29,858 nucleotides of DNA from a virus: IMG/VR virus record IMGVR_UViG_3300025674_000250, positions 1 to 29,858 of that record; one strand, written 5' to 3'. Below the pieces are notes generated by a model. The model had not been told where the DNA came from. It searched no databases and was given only the letters and a program-made list of their open reading frames with translations. Shown here in pieces: positions 13,752 through 22,241 of this stretch. The stretch's first letter is position 1. Each line of letters starts with the position of its first letter. The position numbers and the translations under genes were made by a program.

Positions 13752-14986
13752 CAGCCCACCCCATCATGCTCAATCGTGAGGGAGAGCGGCACCCTGCGCC
13801 GCAGCATCCCCGGATAGTTGAGATCAAACTCAGACTCTAGGAGGCGCCCAATATAGCGCCCCCGCTCTGGCTGTATGGTGTAGAGGGTGCCATATCGTGA
13901 GTTGATGTAGGTGCTACCCTGCACAGCCATGGGCGCTGTGTGGCGCCTCGAGTCTCCCCATTCCCCCACATAGGTGAGGCGCTGCCCCGGTCCCGTATAT
14001 CGGATAAACCGATCACCCCAATGCTGGTACAGGTCGCGGCTGTCTGCCTCTGCATCGAGATAGAATGAGATGCGGCTGCTGGTGTAGGTGGCGAGGCGAT
14101 TGCTTACCATACCTCCACCCAGCAGGCGCCGCGCAGTGGCTACTGTGTCTGTGCTGAGCTGGTGGCGCTCCACAGGGCGGGTGGGCAGGAGCATCATGGC
14201 GCAGGGATAGCTGGCCCGCAGTCTGCTGTAGATGCTCGAGCCACCCAGCGCAGAGGGTGTCTCATTCCCTGTGAAGCCCAACAGATTGCGCAGCTTTGTG
14301 CTCTGCCATGTGAGAGCAGTGACAGAGCTAGGGTAGCTCACCACTGCGTGCCCCTCTTCATCAATCAGCCACCTGATGCTATTCAGCCCGGAGAGCCCTA
14401 GCTCTGTGGTGTCTGTATGCGAGAGAGAGAGGGTTGAGTTGACTGCATCTGCATCAGTCCCGCTGCCTGATGCGGGGTCGCGGGTGAACACGCGCAAATC
14501 CTGATATTCACCATCTGCGATCACTGTGAACGGGGCACCAGCTGATGGGGTGAGAGTGATTGACCAGGGGCCCAACACCCTGCCTCTAGTCCAATCGTTG
14601 GGCATGGTGGCCACCTCATTGGCGCCCACAGTCACAGAGCTCACAGTGGCTGCGCCTACTCCCAGATAATCAGTGCCCGCTGCATAATCCACATCAAACG
14701 CAGTGCTGCTGTGAGTGATGGTGATCAGATCATCATCACTGATCGCCACGCTCCAGCCTCCCGCTGTGGGTGAGCCTCCTGCGCTGGCATAGTACTCAAT
14801 CACATCAGTGAGGCTCTGGGTGGCAGAGTAGCCATTTAGGAAATCCAGCACATCCAGATATACTGTGTCGGGCATTGTGATCTTGATGATGGTGCTGCCT
14901 CGAGAATAGAGATTAACCTCACTCAGGTCTCGCAGGTCGCACTCTGTGAGCAGGGCAAAATTTGGCGCACTATCTGAGCTAGGCAT
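13751..14986 (-). CDS. Minor tail protein (distal tail candidate)
   Basis: 411 residues, directly after the tape measure with a TGATG junction. The mix of Thr/Ser/Tyr-rich strands, short helices (TVYLDVLDFLNGYS) and a C-terminal block (ERGRYIGRLLESEFDLNYPGMLRRRVPLSLTI) suggests a beta-domain virion protein. In siphoviruses the gene after the tape measure usually encodes the distal tail protein or its functional equivalent. The identity is inferred from gene order; the sequence itself matches no family I recognise. Confidence 0.55.
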   Translation of the reverse strand: MPSSDSAPNFALLTECDLRDLSEVNLYSRGSTIIKITMPDTVYLDVLDFLNGYSATQSLTDVIEYYASAGGSPTAGGWSVAISDDDLITITHSSTAFDVDYAAGTDYLGVGAATVSSVTVGANEVATMPNDWTRGRVLGPWSITLTPSAGAPFTVIADGEYQDLRVFTRDPASGSGTDADAVNSTLSLSHTDTTELGLSGLNSIRWLIDEEGHAVVSYPSSVTALTWQSTKLRNLLGFTGNETPSALGGSSIYSRLRASYPCAMMLLPTRPVERHQLSTDTVATARRLLGGGMVSNRLATYTSSRISFYLDAEADSRDLYQHWGDRFIRYTGPGQRLTYVGEWGDSRRHTAPMAVQGSTYINSRYGTLYTIQPERGRYIGRLLESEFDLNYPGMLRRRVPLSLTIEHDGVG

Positions 14987-17124
14987 CAGCTCCTCCTCAA
15001 TCGCACAGCACCTCTGCGCGGGCTGTTGATCGTCCTCACCACCCTATCAGCAAACGCGCGCTCTGCGGCTGCCTGTGTGTCATAAATCACAGCATTGCCC
15101 ATATTCACATTGATGGTGATAGGCGCCCTATCCTCATCATCACCCCGGGCGCCTCTAGGTGCCGCCTGTGGAGCTCCAGAGGGAGACGTGCCAGAGCGTC
15201 TGCCAGCGCCCCCACCAGAGCTCTCTCCGGGGGTGAGCGCATGACCTACACTGCCTGCCACTGCGGCAGCTGTCCCAAACGCCAGAGCAGACTGAAAATA
15301 AGCAGCAGCTGGCAGGCCCATAGCTAGAGCGATGAGCCCGCGCCCGGTAGCCATTAGGCTCTCTACTGTTGCTTGAATTGCCACCGCTGTGAGCGCCTCA
15401 CCCACAGCTGCTTTCATGCTCTCCCCCATGAATTTCGCAGAGACTGCAGAGGTGAGCACGCTCTGGCTAAACTGCTCTGCCGATTGGATGAGGGGGCCAA
15501 AATCAAACGCATCCAGCTTGGCAAATGCCGCATTTAGATCGTGCATGAGCTCTATATTTTGGGCGCTCAAATCTCGCAGCTTCTCTAGCATCTGCTCACG
15601 CTGTGCAGCCCGCTGGCGCTCAATGTCGAGCAGCTCACGCTGGCGCACTAGAGAGGCTGTCTCTCTCTGTGCATCAGTCTGCGCTAGCTGTTGAGCAGTA
15701 TTATGGCGCAGCTCAATGAGTGCTATGCGCTGCTGCTCCCCCTCCATATAGAGACGGATCCTAGCCTCCTCGAGACGTGCTAGATCCTGCAGCTCTGCCC
15801 GCTCCTGCGCCTCTCTCTGCGCTTGTGCCTGCGCAGCCATGGCGCGGCGCCTCTCTGCTGCAGCGCGCCTTAATGCCGCGCGGCGCTGCATCGCGCTCTC
15901 AATGATCAGCGTTTCTGCGAGCTCACGATCAGAGGCAAACTGCTGCTGCTGTCGAGCGCGCTGAGCCTCCAGAGCTGTGGTGCGATCATTAAAGTGCCGC
16001 GCAGTGATCGTCTGCAGCTCCAGCTGCCTGGTGAGTGCCGCTTTCTCAGACTCAAAAACCTTATTGATGCGCTCAAGCTGCGCCTGCTCTAGCGCCCGCA
16101 CCTGTGAGATGCGCTGGTGCTGTTGGCTCTGCAGCTGCCTAGTCTGAAATGCGAGCGTGCTCATGCGCGCCTGAGCCGCCTCTGCCTCTGTCTGGATTTG
16201 CAGCGCGCCTATACTGCGCAGGGTGTTGGCATTTTCCTGCAACAGCTTGGCTCTCTCGCGCTCTGCTGCCTCGATTGCAGAGCGCCCCTGCGCCTCAGTC
16301 AAACGCTCCTGCTCATTCGTGAGCTCACGCCTCGCCTTAGCTGCCTCTTGAATCAATGGGATGAGCTCAGCCTCTATCCTAGCTGCACGCTGGGTGGCCC
16401 GATTATAGGCCACCTGCGCATCATGGCTGAGCCGTCTGACCTCTAGATCCTCGAGCTGAGCGCGCCTACTCGCTGTTAGCTGTCTGTTATTCTGCAGGCG
16501 GATCCTGATCGCTGTGCGCTGCGCTTCTGCCTCCTGCTGTGCTGTTTGCAGGGCTGCAGCGGCTCTGGCCTGCTCCTTTTGAGCAAGCTCGATGCGTTTA
16601 CCAATGACACCATTGCCCTCACGCAGCAGCTGCACATACTCCGTCTGCATCTGCGCATTGGTGGCTAGCTGCATCAGGTTCTGATGCTCTGCTGCAGTTA
16701 GCTCAATATTTGCATCTGCCAACTGCTCCAGCACAGAGGTGAACTCTGCTGCACCTTTTCTGATCGCCTCTAGGCGCTCATCCAGATCATTAGTGCTGTC
16801 GATGTAGCGTTTAACCGCATAAACCACCCCCACAAACGCTGTGCCTATTGCAGCAATGGGCCCCAGCATAGAGACAAGGCCTGCGCTTGCCCCAGTTGTT
16901 GCTGCACCCATCTGAGAGATGCCAGAGGTGAGCGCGCCTACACTAGACGCAATCCCGCCCACACTGGCAGTGACCTTGTTGGAGCTCGCAGAGAGGGCTG
17001 CCCCCATTTGAGTGAAGCCACCTGCTGCGCGCTCTGCGCCCCGGCTGATGGTGTTGAGCGCCTTCTCTGCCTGCCCCGCCCCGTCTAGCTCAACCCTGAT
17101 CTCAACTGTGCCTGCTGCTGCCAT
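14986..17124 (-). CDS. Tape measure protein
   Basis: 712 residues. The N terminus (MAAAGTVEIRVELDGAGQAEKALNTISRGAE) is the standard opening of lambda-like tape measures. A hydrophobic Gly/Ala/Ser segment at about residues 45-105 is followed by a very long Ala/Gln/Arg/Glu-rich coiled coil (about 110-520), more hydrophobic helices (about 570-640), and a C-terminal ITINVNMGNAVIYDTQAAAERAF block common in this family. It sets tail length; at about 0.15 nm per residue the tail would be near 107 nm. It also provides channel-forming segments during DNA entry. The ATG at 17124 follows GAGGAGG and overlaps the end of the GT frame by 23 bases, the order seen in lambda G-GT-H. Confidence 0.9.
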   Translation of the reverse strand: MAAAGTVEIRVELDGAGQAEKALNTISRGAERAAGGFTQMGAALSASSNKVTASVGGIASSVGALTSGISQMGAATTGASAGLVSMLGPIAAIGTAFVGVVYAVKRYIDSTNDLDERLEAIRKGAAEFTSVLEQLADANIELTAAEHQNLMQLATNAQMQTEYVQLLREGNGVIGKRIELAQKEQARAAAALQTAQQEAEAQRTAIRIRLQNNRQLTASRRAQLEDLEVRRLSHDAQVAYNRATQRAARIEAELIPLIQEAAKARRELTNEQERLTEAQGRSAIEAAERERAKLLQENANTLRSIGALQIQTEAEAAQARMSTLAFQTRQLQSQQHQRISQVRALEQAQLERINKVFESEKAALTRQLELQTITARHFNDRTTALEAQRARQQQQFASDRELAETLIIESAMQRRAALRRAAAERRRAMAAQAQAQREAQERAELQDLARLEEARIRLYMEGEQQRIALIELRHNTAQQLAQTDAQRETASLVRQRELLDIERQRAAQREQMLEKLRDLSAQNIELMHDLNAAFAKLDAFDFGPLIQSAEQFSQSVLTSAVSAKFMGESMKAAVGEALTAVAIQATVESLMATGRGLIALAMGLPAAAYFQSALAFGTAAAVAGSVGHALTPGESSGGGAGRRSGTSPSGAPQAAPRGARGDDEDRAPITINVNMGNAVIYDTQAAAERAFADRVVRTINSPRRGAVRLRRS

Positions 17125-17547
17125 GGGGGGCTGCCTCCTCTGCTGCGCGTTTTCTCATTCTAGCCTGTGCTAGCATATTTTGCGCTGATAGCTCTGCGAA
17201 TAGGTCGAGCACTGCGCAGGTGGGTGCATCAAATAGGTCAGAGAGAGAGCAGAGCCCAGCTTGTTGCCGCTGATAGGCCTGCAGCAGCGGCGCCAGTCTG
17301 TTGGTATCGGCCACAGGGCAGGAGCGCACCCTCTGCTCTCCCCATCCCCCATCGCAGTCTGGAGCGATCCTATAGGCCATCAGATAGCGCCCCTGATCAT
17401 CAGAGCGCACCCATGGCAGGCCATCCTGAAACGGCCCACCACAGTTGCCCCTGCGCGCACGCAGCCCCGGGGTGCTTTGGCATTGTTCACAGCTCCAAGA
17501 CCGGGAGCCAGCGTACTGCAGCCAGACGCTGGCCCCCGCTGCTATTT
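17102..17547 (-). CDS. Tail assembly chaperone GT extension, read by -1 frameshift
   Basis: This frame is open from the slippery site at 17545-17551 to the stop at 17102 and adds 147 residues to the 168-residue upstream chaperone, giving a 315-residue fusion. The first added residues read IAAGASVWLQYAGS, then CEQC and a further Cys, a possible metal site. The frame continues through WVRSDDQGRYLMAYRIAPDC and a helical C terminus ending just inside the tape measure gene. It lies in the -1 frame relative to the upstream gene, as in the lambda G/T pair. An independent GTG start at 17410 would give 102 residues, but it has no good ribosome site and would waste about 130 bp of open frame. Confidence 0.8.
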
Positions 17548-17551
17548 TCCC
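17503..17551 (-). promoter_or_regulatory. Programmed -1 ribosomal frameshift site: slippery heptamer plus hairpin
   Basis: On the minus strand the zero-frame codons GAG GGA AAA TAG contain the heptamer G GGA AAA (17551-17545), the X XXY YYZ form; lambda uses GGGAAAG. After a 7-base spacer comes a hairpin: 5' arm GGGGGCCAGCG (17537-17527), a 13-base loop (17526-17514) and 3' arm CGCTGGCTCCC (17513-17503). That makes 11 pairs with one G-U. The zero-frame stop lies directly after the heptamer. After slippage the frame stays open for 147 codons. All three elements of a canonical -1 frameshift signal are therefore present. Confidence 0.88.
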
Positions 17552-18048
17552 TCTGGGGGGAGGGTGCTCAGCGTCTGGATATGCGCCACTAGCTCAGAGC
17601 AGAGCAGCTGCCTGTGATGATCTGGTCTAATGCGATCAACTAGCTCGAGCGGATCACCATCATGGCCCACCACCCGCACCAGCCCAGCCCGCATCATCTC
17701 ACGATAGACGCGCGCCAAATAGCCTTCATAGGAGCCTAGCGCCTCGCGCTCATCCTCTGGCAGTTTGTGCTGCCAGCGGGCTCGCTCTGTAGGATCATCC
17801 GGCTGAGCCAGCCAGAGCTGCCGCCCCAGCTCGCTCCGCTTGTACACCCCAGCTGCCACCTCTGCCGCCTCACGCTGAGAGGGGGTGAGCGCCCGCACCA
17901 CAAAACGTGTAGCACCCTCAGTCTGCAGCAGGCTCTCATCGCGGGTGCGCAGGTATGCTGCCTTGTCCTCATCACTGCCCTGCACTGCGGGATCAATGGT
18001 GGAGACGATCTCAATTTCCTGCGCGGCATCAGTGGCAAACTGAAACAT
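17542..18048 (-). CDS. Tail assembly chaperone, G-like
   Basis: 168 residues, between the tail tube and tape measure genes, the fixed place of tail assembly chaperones. It is helical and charged, with a short beta start (FQFATDAAQEIEIVSTIDPAV) and ends TLSTLPPEGK at TAG 17544-17542. The chaperone coats the tape measure and recruits tube subunits; the minority frameshift product G-GT carries the extra domain that binds the tube protein, as established for lambda. The ATG at 18048 follows the tube gene by 2 bases. Sequence similarity to lambda G itself is not obvious; the call rests on position and the frameshift signal. Confidence 0.8.
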   Translation of the reverse strand: MFQFATDAAQEIEIVSTIDPAVQGSDEDKAAYLRTRDESLLQTEGATRFVVRALTPSQREAAEVAAGVYKRSELGRQLWLAQPDDPTERARWQHKLPEDEREALGSYEGYLARVYREMMRAGLVRVVGHDGDPLELVDRIRPDHHRQLLCSELVAHIQTLSTLPPEGK

Positions 18049-18050
18049 CG

Positions 18051-19352
18051 TTAGATCCCCAGAGCTAGCCTAAATGGGCTGTTGGCTGCATCACTGCTGC
18101 CGCCATCACCTCCAAACCTAGAGGCTGAATAGGTGAGGCGCTGCTGCACGATCTCACCATCAATCTGCCTGATCTGCGGATCAACTGTGAGGTAGGCGCC
18201 TGGTAGATTGAGCGCCATGCCCTGCCCTGCGCCCACAGGTCCAGAGCCGATCAGCAGAGAGCGGATCACACCATCTCTGAAGTCATTGGCGATCGCAGTG
18301 TTGGGGGTATCCACTGTGATGTTGCACTCAACCACCACATCAGACACTTCCATATCACTCATGCCAATGAGAGAGCTGGAGCTCCCCACAGGGGTGAGAG
18401 TGTTGGTGATGGTGAGATCAAACTCACTAACTGAGAGGTCGATCTTGTCGAGCTCATCACCAGTGGGCCCTGCCACGGTGGTGCGGCTGGTGCTCGCAGT
18501 GGAGGAGAGGCGCAGATAGCAGCTGCGGAAATGCGGCGTGCTGCCCGTGAGGGTGGTGGGCTCGATAGGCCCGCTGGCAGAGCCGTGGTCATCGTAGATG
18601 TGAGCAGCCTGAAAAACGAAATCGCCCATCAGGCGCCCGCCGTCGATCGTGATGTTGAGGCTCTCCAGCTTGCACCCAAATGCGTAGCTGCGCACCCCAA
18701 CCCCATCAACGCGAAACGCAACAGAGCTGTTGACGCTGCCGCTGTTGTTGCCTCGAGCAACAAACCAGGTCTCGAGGAGGCGCACCACATCAGGAGCAGT
18801 GGTGTTGAGCGCCCTGCTGAGCTGGGGGCTGTACCCAATATCTCCTGCCCCGCCAGCATTGACGCTAGTGACGTGCGCATACTCTGCGCGCCCGTCTAGC
18901 TCGATGCCCATCAGCCCACCTAGCTTGAATGATGCGGCAGCGGTAGGGGTGAAACGATTGTCACTCACTGCAGCTGTCACTGTGTCAGAGGCAGCGCCCG
19001 GGATAGTGCGTGAGAATCCAGCACCCAGCAGGAGGCCCAGAGCAGTGGCATCATAATTGGCTGCGCTGCTGCCCAGGGTGGTGAAGTCACAGCGCACAGA
19101 GAGGGTGCCAGTGCGCCGCTGCTGGCGGGTGCCTCCCACGCTGGTGGTGTCGAGCTCTGGCGGCAGCCCGTGCGGGCCATCCCTCGCCTCAGTGCGCTCT
19201 GACACAGGGGGCTCACCCGGCACAACGATGGGGTCTCGCTCGCAGGGGATGCTGATAAACGTGAGGCCGGAGGGGCTGGGCACACCATCAGCGCCCAATG
19301 AGCCGAATGAGCTCTCCCCTACGATTGATAGAGATCTGTGAGTGACAGCCAT
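18051..19352 (-). CDS. Major tail tube protein
   Basis: 433 residues. The sequence is rich in Thr, Ser, Gly and Val with alternating strands (GTLSVRCDFTTLG, SEFDLTITNTLTPVG, VVVECNITVDTP), the character of tube proteins, and there are no long helices. It is larger than lambda V (about 250 residues) and may carry an extra surface domain or a duplication of the tube fold. Its place directly before the frameshifted chaperones and after the terminator-like gene supports the call. Start and upstream stop abut (TAAATG), with GAGG upstream. Confidence 0.72.
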   Translation of the reverse strand: MAVTHRSLSIVGESSFGSLGADGVPSPSGLTFISIPCERDPIVVPGEPPVSERTEARDGPHGLPPELDTTSVGGTRQQRRTGTLSVRCDFTTLGSSAANYDATALGLLLGAGFSRTIPGAASDTVTAAVSDNRFTPTAAASFKLGGLMGIELDGRAEYAHVTSVNAGGAGDIGYSPQLSRALNTTAPDVVRLLETWFVARGNNSGSVNSSVAFRVDGVGVRSYAFGCKLESLNITIDGGRLMGDFVFQAAHIYDDHGSASGPIEPTTLTGSTPHFRSCYLRLSSTASTSRTTVAGPTGDELDKIDLSVSEFDLTITNTLTPVGSSSSLIGMSDMEVSDVVVECNITVDTPNTAIANDFRDGVIRSLLIGSGPVGAGQGMALNLPGAYLTVDPQIRQIDGEIVQQRLTYSASRFGGDGGSSDAANSPFRLALGI

Positions 19353-19820
19353 TTAGAGGGCCTCCTGATAGAGCAGGTCAAATGGGACAGAGAGCAGGAT
19401 CGCCATGGGATTGCCATCCTGCCCCAGCACAGGGGTGCTGAGGGGCTCACCTGTGATGAGGCTGGTGATCCCGGTATTGGGGAGATCATAGCTAGGATTG
19501 CGCAGCGCATTGATGATCTGTGAGGCATCCTCTCCCATCATGCGCTCCTGCAGCCCAACATCACGGGGCACATCATAGCGCACTCTCACCTCAACTGTGC
19601 AGCGCTTGCGCCCAGTGATGCCTGCCTGCCCGTCATCATGGGCAGGGGTAGTGATCCGCATCTCAAACAGCCTCAGAGTGTTGGGGCGCCTATCAGTGAG
19701 GAGCTCCTGCCCACCCGCTGCATCCACACAGACAAACCCCTGCGTTGGATCTGTTTTGGGCGTGAGCGCCTCGAGGCGAGCGATCAGCAGGTTGAGTGCA
19801 GATGAGATCCCCTGGCTCAT
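19353..19820 (-). CDS. Tail terminator candidate
   Basis: 155 residues with an ATGA overlap to the preceding gene. An N-terminal helix (ISSALNLLIARLEAL), strands (TLRLFEMRIT; KRCTVEVRVRYDV), a middle helix (ASQIINALR) and terminal strands (AILLSVPFDLLYQ) match the alpha/beta layout of lambda U-type tail terminators. Such proteins cap the tail tube and join it to the head. The gene order tail completion, terminator, tube supports the call. No diagnostic motif exists for this family, so it is a position-and-shape inference. Confidence 0.6.
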   Translation of the reverse strand: MSQGISSALNLLIARLEALTPKTDPTQGFVCVDAAGGQELLTDRRPNTLRLFEMRITTPAHDDGQAGITGRKRCTVEVRVRYDVPRDVGLQERMMGEDASQIINALRNPSYDLPNTGITSLITGEPLSTPVLGQDGNPMAILLSVPFDLLYQEAL

Positions 19821-20338
19821 GTGGACAGCCGCTTTCTAATGCGCGCAGCCACCGCATCTGTGAGCACGCGCACATCATTGGGAGAGAGGCCCAGATACGG
19901 GCGCCGCTCGTTGACATAGTAGCCATAGCCTCGCACTGCAGGTGTGAGCCCTATGGTGTACCCAGCGCGGCTCACCTGCAGGGGCTGAATGTTGTTGACC
20001 AAGGCGCCGCTCAGAGTGAGGTCTACCTCTGCTGTCTGATTGGCCCCACCAGCCACCCGGCGCCGTGAGAGGTGCTTATATTCTGCGTACCCTCCGGCAT
20101 AGTAGACGCTGCGCCCCGTGCGTGAGCGCCTGCCCCCCTTTGGCGTAAGGCGCGCTCCCTTTTTGGGGATGTAGATCGGCTTAGTGCTGTACCTAAAGAA
20201 GGGGCGCCCATTGGCATCAATGCCCTTATAGATGCGGCGCTTGATCAGCGCCACTGTGTCTAGTGCTGTCATTTGAGAGTCAGCTGCTGTCCACAGGGCA
20301 GGCACCTTAAATCTCTCAAATGTGACCTTGCTGGGCAT
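19817..20338 (-). CDS. Tail completion / neck protein (HK97 gp10 or Mu G-like), probable
   Basis: 173 residues. The C-terminal block RRPYLGLSPNDVRVLTDAVAARIRKRL matches the end typical of Mu G-like virion morphogenesis proteins and HK97 gp10 relatives (R-P-x-L-G-L-S followed by an amphipathic helix). The N-terminal half is basic with Gly/Arg/Lys-rich loops (YIPKKGARLTPKGGRRSR). These proteins act at the neck, connecting head to tail. Its start forms TGATG with the connector-like gene and its stop overlaps the terminator candidate. Confidence 0.6.
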   Translation of the reverse strand: MPSKVTFERFKVPALWTAADSQMTALDTVALIKRRIYKGIDANGRPFFRYSTKPIYIPKKGARLTPKGGRRSRTGRSVYYAGGYAEYKHLSRRRVAGGANQTAEVDLTLSGALVNNIQPLQVSRAGYTIGLTPAVRGYGYYVNERRPYLGLSPNDVRVLTDAVAARIRKRLST

Positions 20339-21318
20339 CAGTGCTGCATCCCTCGCCAGCGTGGGAATTGCTGCGCAATCTCCCGCTCACCTGCAGTGGG
20401 CTCAATGGTAGGCAGAGAGAATACCCCGCGCACATCAGTGGGGCTGCCCCCTGCTCTGCGCACGTCGATCTCATTGGCATCAATGAGGCCATCATCATCA
20501 GTGTCGAGCACCAACTGCCTGAGAGCGCGCTCGAGCAGATCAGCTGCGCGCTCTCCAGCCCGATCAGCTAGATCAGATTGCGCGCTCATCTCATAGACTA
20601 GCTGTGCTGCCAAATACTTGTGGGCAGGCGCGAAAACGTGAGGGTTGAAAATATCGTCCTCTGTCTGCTCTGGCCCAATATGCTCTCTGATGCGCAGCGC
20701 CAGCTCCTCGAGCGCGGCTGTCACCTGTGGCTCCAGATCCTGCTGCCTGCGTGGGATCATATCTCCCATCTGCGGCATCTGTGCGATCAGAGAGCTCGAG
20801 CTCACCCCTGTGGCAAATGGGTGCCGCACAATCTGCACTGTGCCCTGTGCACCCACTGGCTCATTGGTGGGGGTGGCTGTGGCTGTGTAGCTGATGCGCC
20901 ATGCCAGCACACCTCTGGTGCCAGTGTGGGCTGCTGGGATGGTGTACGCGTACCCCGCCCAGCGGAGCTCTGCAGATGCAGTGAGTGACAGCCCACGGGG
21001 GAGCACATCAGCCAGGATCGCAGTGGTGCCCTCGAGGCGATCAACTGTGACCGCAAACACACCATCACCCGCAGTGATGAGAAACGCTCTGCCAGTGGTG
21101 GGGCCAATGAGATATTGGCTGTCATCACCCGCAGTGAGGGTGAGGGTGCGCCTATCCCCACCTAGAGCTGTCACAGTGCGCGCAGCCCTCACTGCGCTCA
21201 TGCTGGTGGGTGCCTGCACTGTGCCCGCTGGGGTGGTGTAGCTAATAGTCGGCGCAGCCTGCAGAGGGCTGGGGGCCTCCCAGTAGAGGGCATAATCTAG
21301 ATCCTTCGTTGCCTTCAT
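20338..21318 (-). CDS. Head-tail connector-like protein with an EF-hand-type loop
   Basis: 326 residues in two parts. Residues about 1-170 are beta-rich and Thr/Ala/Gly-rich, decoration-like. Residues about 180-290 are helical (LEPQVTAALEELALRIREHIG; AHKYLAAQLVYEMSAQ), like gp6-type adaptor proteins that sit under the portal. Within the second part, residues 272-283 read DTDDDGLIDANE, a complete calcium-binding loop pattern D-x-D-x-D-G-x-I-x3-E. Its position between the Mu F-like minor head protein and the tail completion gene supports a connector role. Both ends overlap neighbours (ATGA, TGATG). Confidence 0.5.
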   Translation of the reverse strand: MKATKDLDYALYWEAPSPLQAAPTISYTTPAGTVQAPTSMSAVRAARTVTALGGDRRTLTLTAGDDSQYLIGPTTGRAFLITAGDGVFAVTVDRLEGTTAILADVLPRGLSLTASAELRWAGYAYTIPAAHTGTRGVLAWRISYTATATPTNEPVGAQGTVQIVRHPFATGVSSSSLIAQMPQMGDMIPRRQQDLEPQVTAALEELALRIREHIGPEQTEDDIFNPHVFAPAHKYLAAQLVYEMSAQSDLADRAGERAADLLERALRQLVLDTDDDGLIDANEIDVRRAGGSPTDVRGVFSLPTIEPTAGEREIAQQFPRWRGMQH

Positions 21319-22235
21319 CGCGCTGCCTTTGCTGCCTGGTTAGCTCTGCGCACATCTGCATTGGTGCCCCTATCGAGGCCTGCGCTCTCGATCAGCTCCT
21401 CAGATACAGGGGCCCAAGTGTGCCTGCAGTTATAGCCTCCACCCCTCACCAGCGGGGGCTCAATCTGATAATTGCGCAGATCTTGCACCTGAGATTTTGT
21501 GAAAACCTTCCCAGCTAGCTGCCTGCAGAATGGCCTAGTAATCCCATCTAGCGGGCCAGTGTAGAGGTAGTGATCAACCCCTGCACTCTCTGCCGCCACA
21601 GCTGTGAGCTCACGCCCAAATGAGGTGATGCGGGTGCGCGCCTCTGTGATCTGCCTGCCCTCTGCAGAGCGCAGTGCGGCATCCAGAGAGCCGATCGTCT
21701 CAGAGGGGTCTGCTGTGAATTGCGCACCTGCTAGAGCATCACGCACCACCCGCTGCACATCAGGCACGATCACATCATCAATGATCCCAGAGATGGTGTC
21801 ATCAGCCAGCGCCTGCCCTATCCCCTCGAGCGCGTTCACATCAAACCCATCAGAGGAGGCCAGCAGGAGCTGCTCAACATTGGCGAGGGTGTCCCGCTCT
21901 GCCTCTGTAATATCGAGCACCAGATCACCTAGGCCTGCATCTAGCAGCCAGCGGCTCAGGGTGTCTCTATCCATGCCACGCAGCGCAGGGAGATCACCGC
22001 TATCAGCGGCAGCTCTCACTGCATCTGTCACAGCGCTCTTTGCAGCTCGCAGAGAGCGCCTGAGTTTTTTGTCGAGGCTAGCCTCTAGGCGCAGCTGCGC
22101 CCGGGTAGCTCTCAACAGATCCCGCTGTCTGGCTGTGTTGGCCTCTCTGATTTGAGAGGCCAGATCAGCCAGTGCACGCTCATCACCATCAGACTCAGCT
22201 AAATGGTGATGCTGTGAGCACAGCGGGCAGCTCAC
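21315..22235 (-). CDS. Mu F-like minor head / morphogenesis protein
   Basis: 306 residues from a GTG at 22235; no ATG lies close by and the ribosome site is weak. The C-terminal domain (about 215-285) has the family signature: a YTGPLDGITRPFCRQLAGKVF block, then GGGYNCRHTWAPVS, where Asp, Arg, Cys and His positions typify Mu F-type head morphogenesis proteins. The N-terminal 200 residues are helical and charged. An added N-terminal CPLCSQHHH could bind zinc. These proteins associate with the portal and may be ejected with DNA. Here it follows, rather than precedes, the capsid gene, which differs from Mu order. Confidence 0.75.
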   Translation of the reverse strand: MSCPLCSQHHHLAESDGDERALADLASQIREANTARQRDLLRATRAQLRLEASLDKKLRRSLRAAKSAVTDAVRAAADSGDLPALRGMDRDTLSRWLLDAGLGDLVLDITEAERDTLANVEQLLLASSDGFDVNALEGIGQALADDTISGIIDDVIVPDVQRVVRDALAGAQFTADPSETIGSLDAALRSAEGRQITEARTRITSFGRELTAVAAESAGVDHYLYTGPLDGITRPFCRQLAGKVFTKSQVQDLRNYQIEPPLVRGGGYNCRHTWAPVSEELIESAGLDRGTNADVRRANQAAKAAR

Positions 22236-22241
22236 TAGTCT

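Noticed and set aside
17102-17410. Independent 102-residue gene starting at GTG 17410
   Set aside because: The start lacks a ribosome site, while the same frame is open back to a perfect slippery heptamer with a hairpin, so it is better explained as the frameshift extension.
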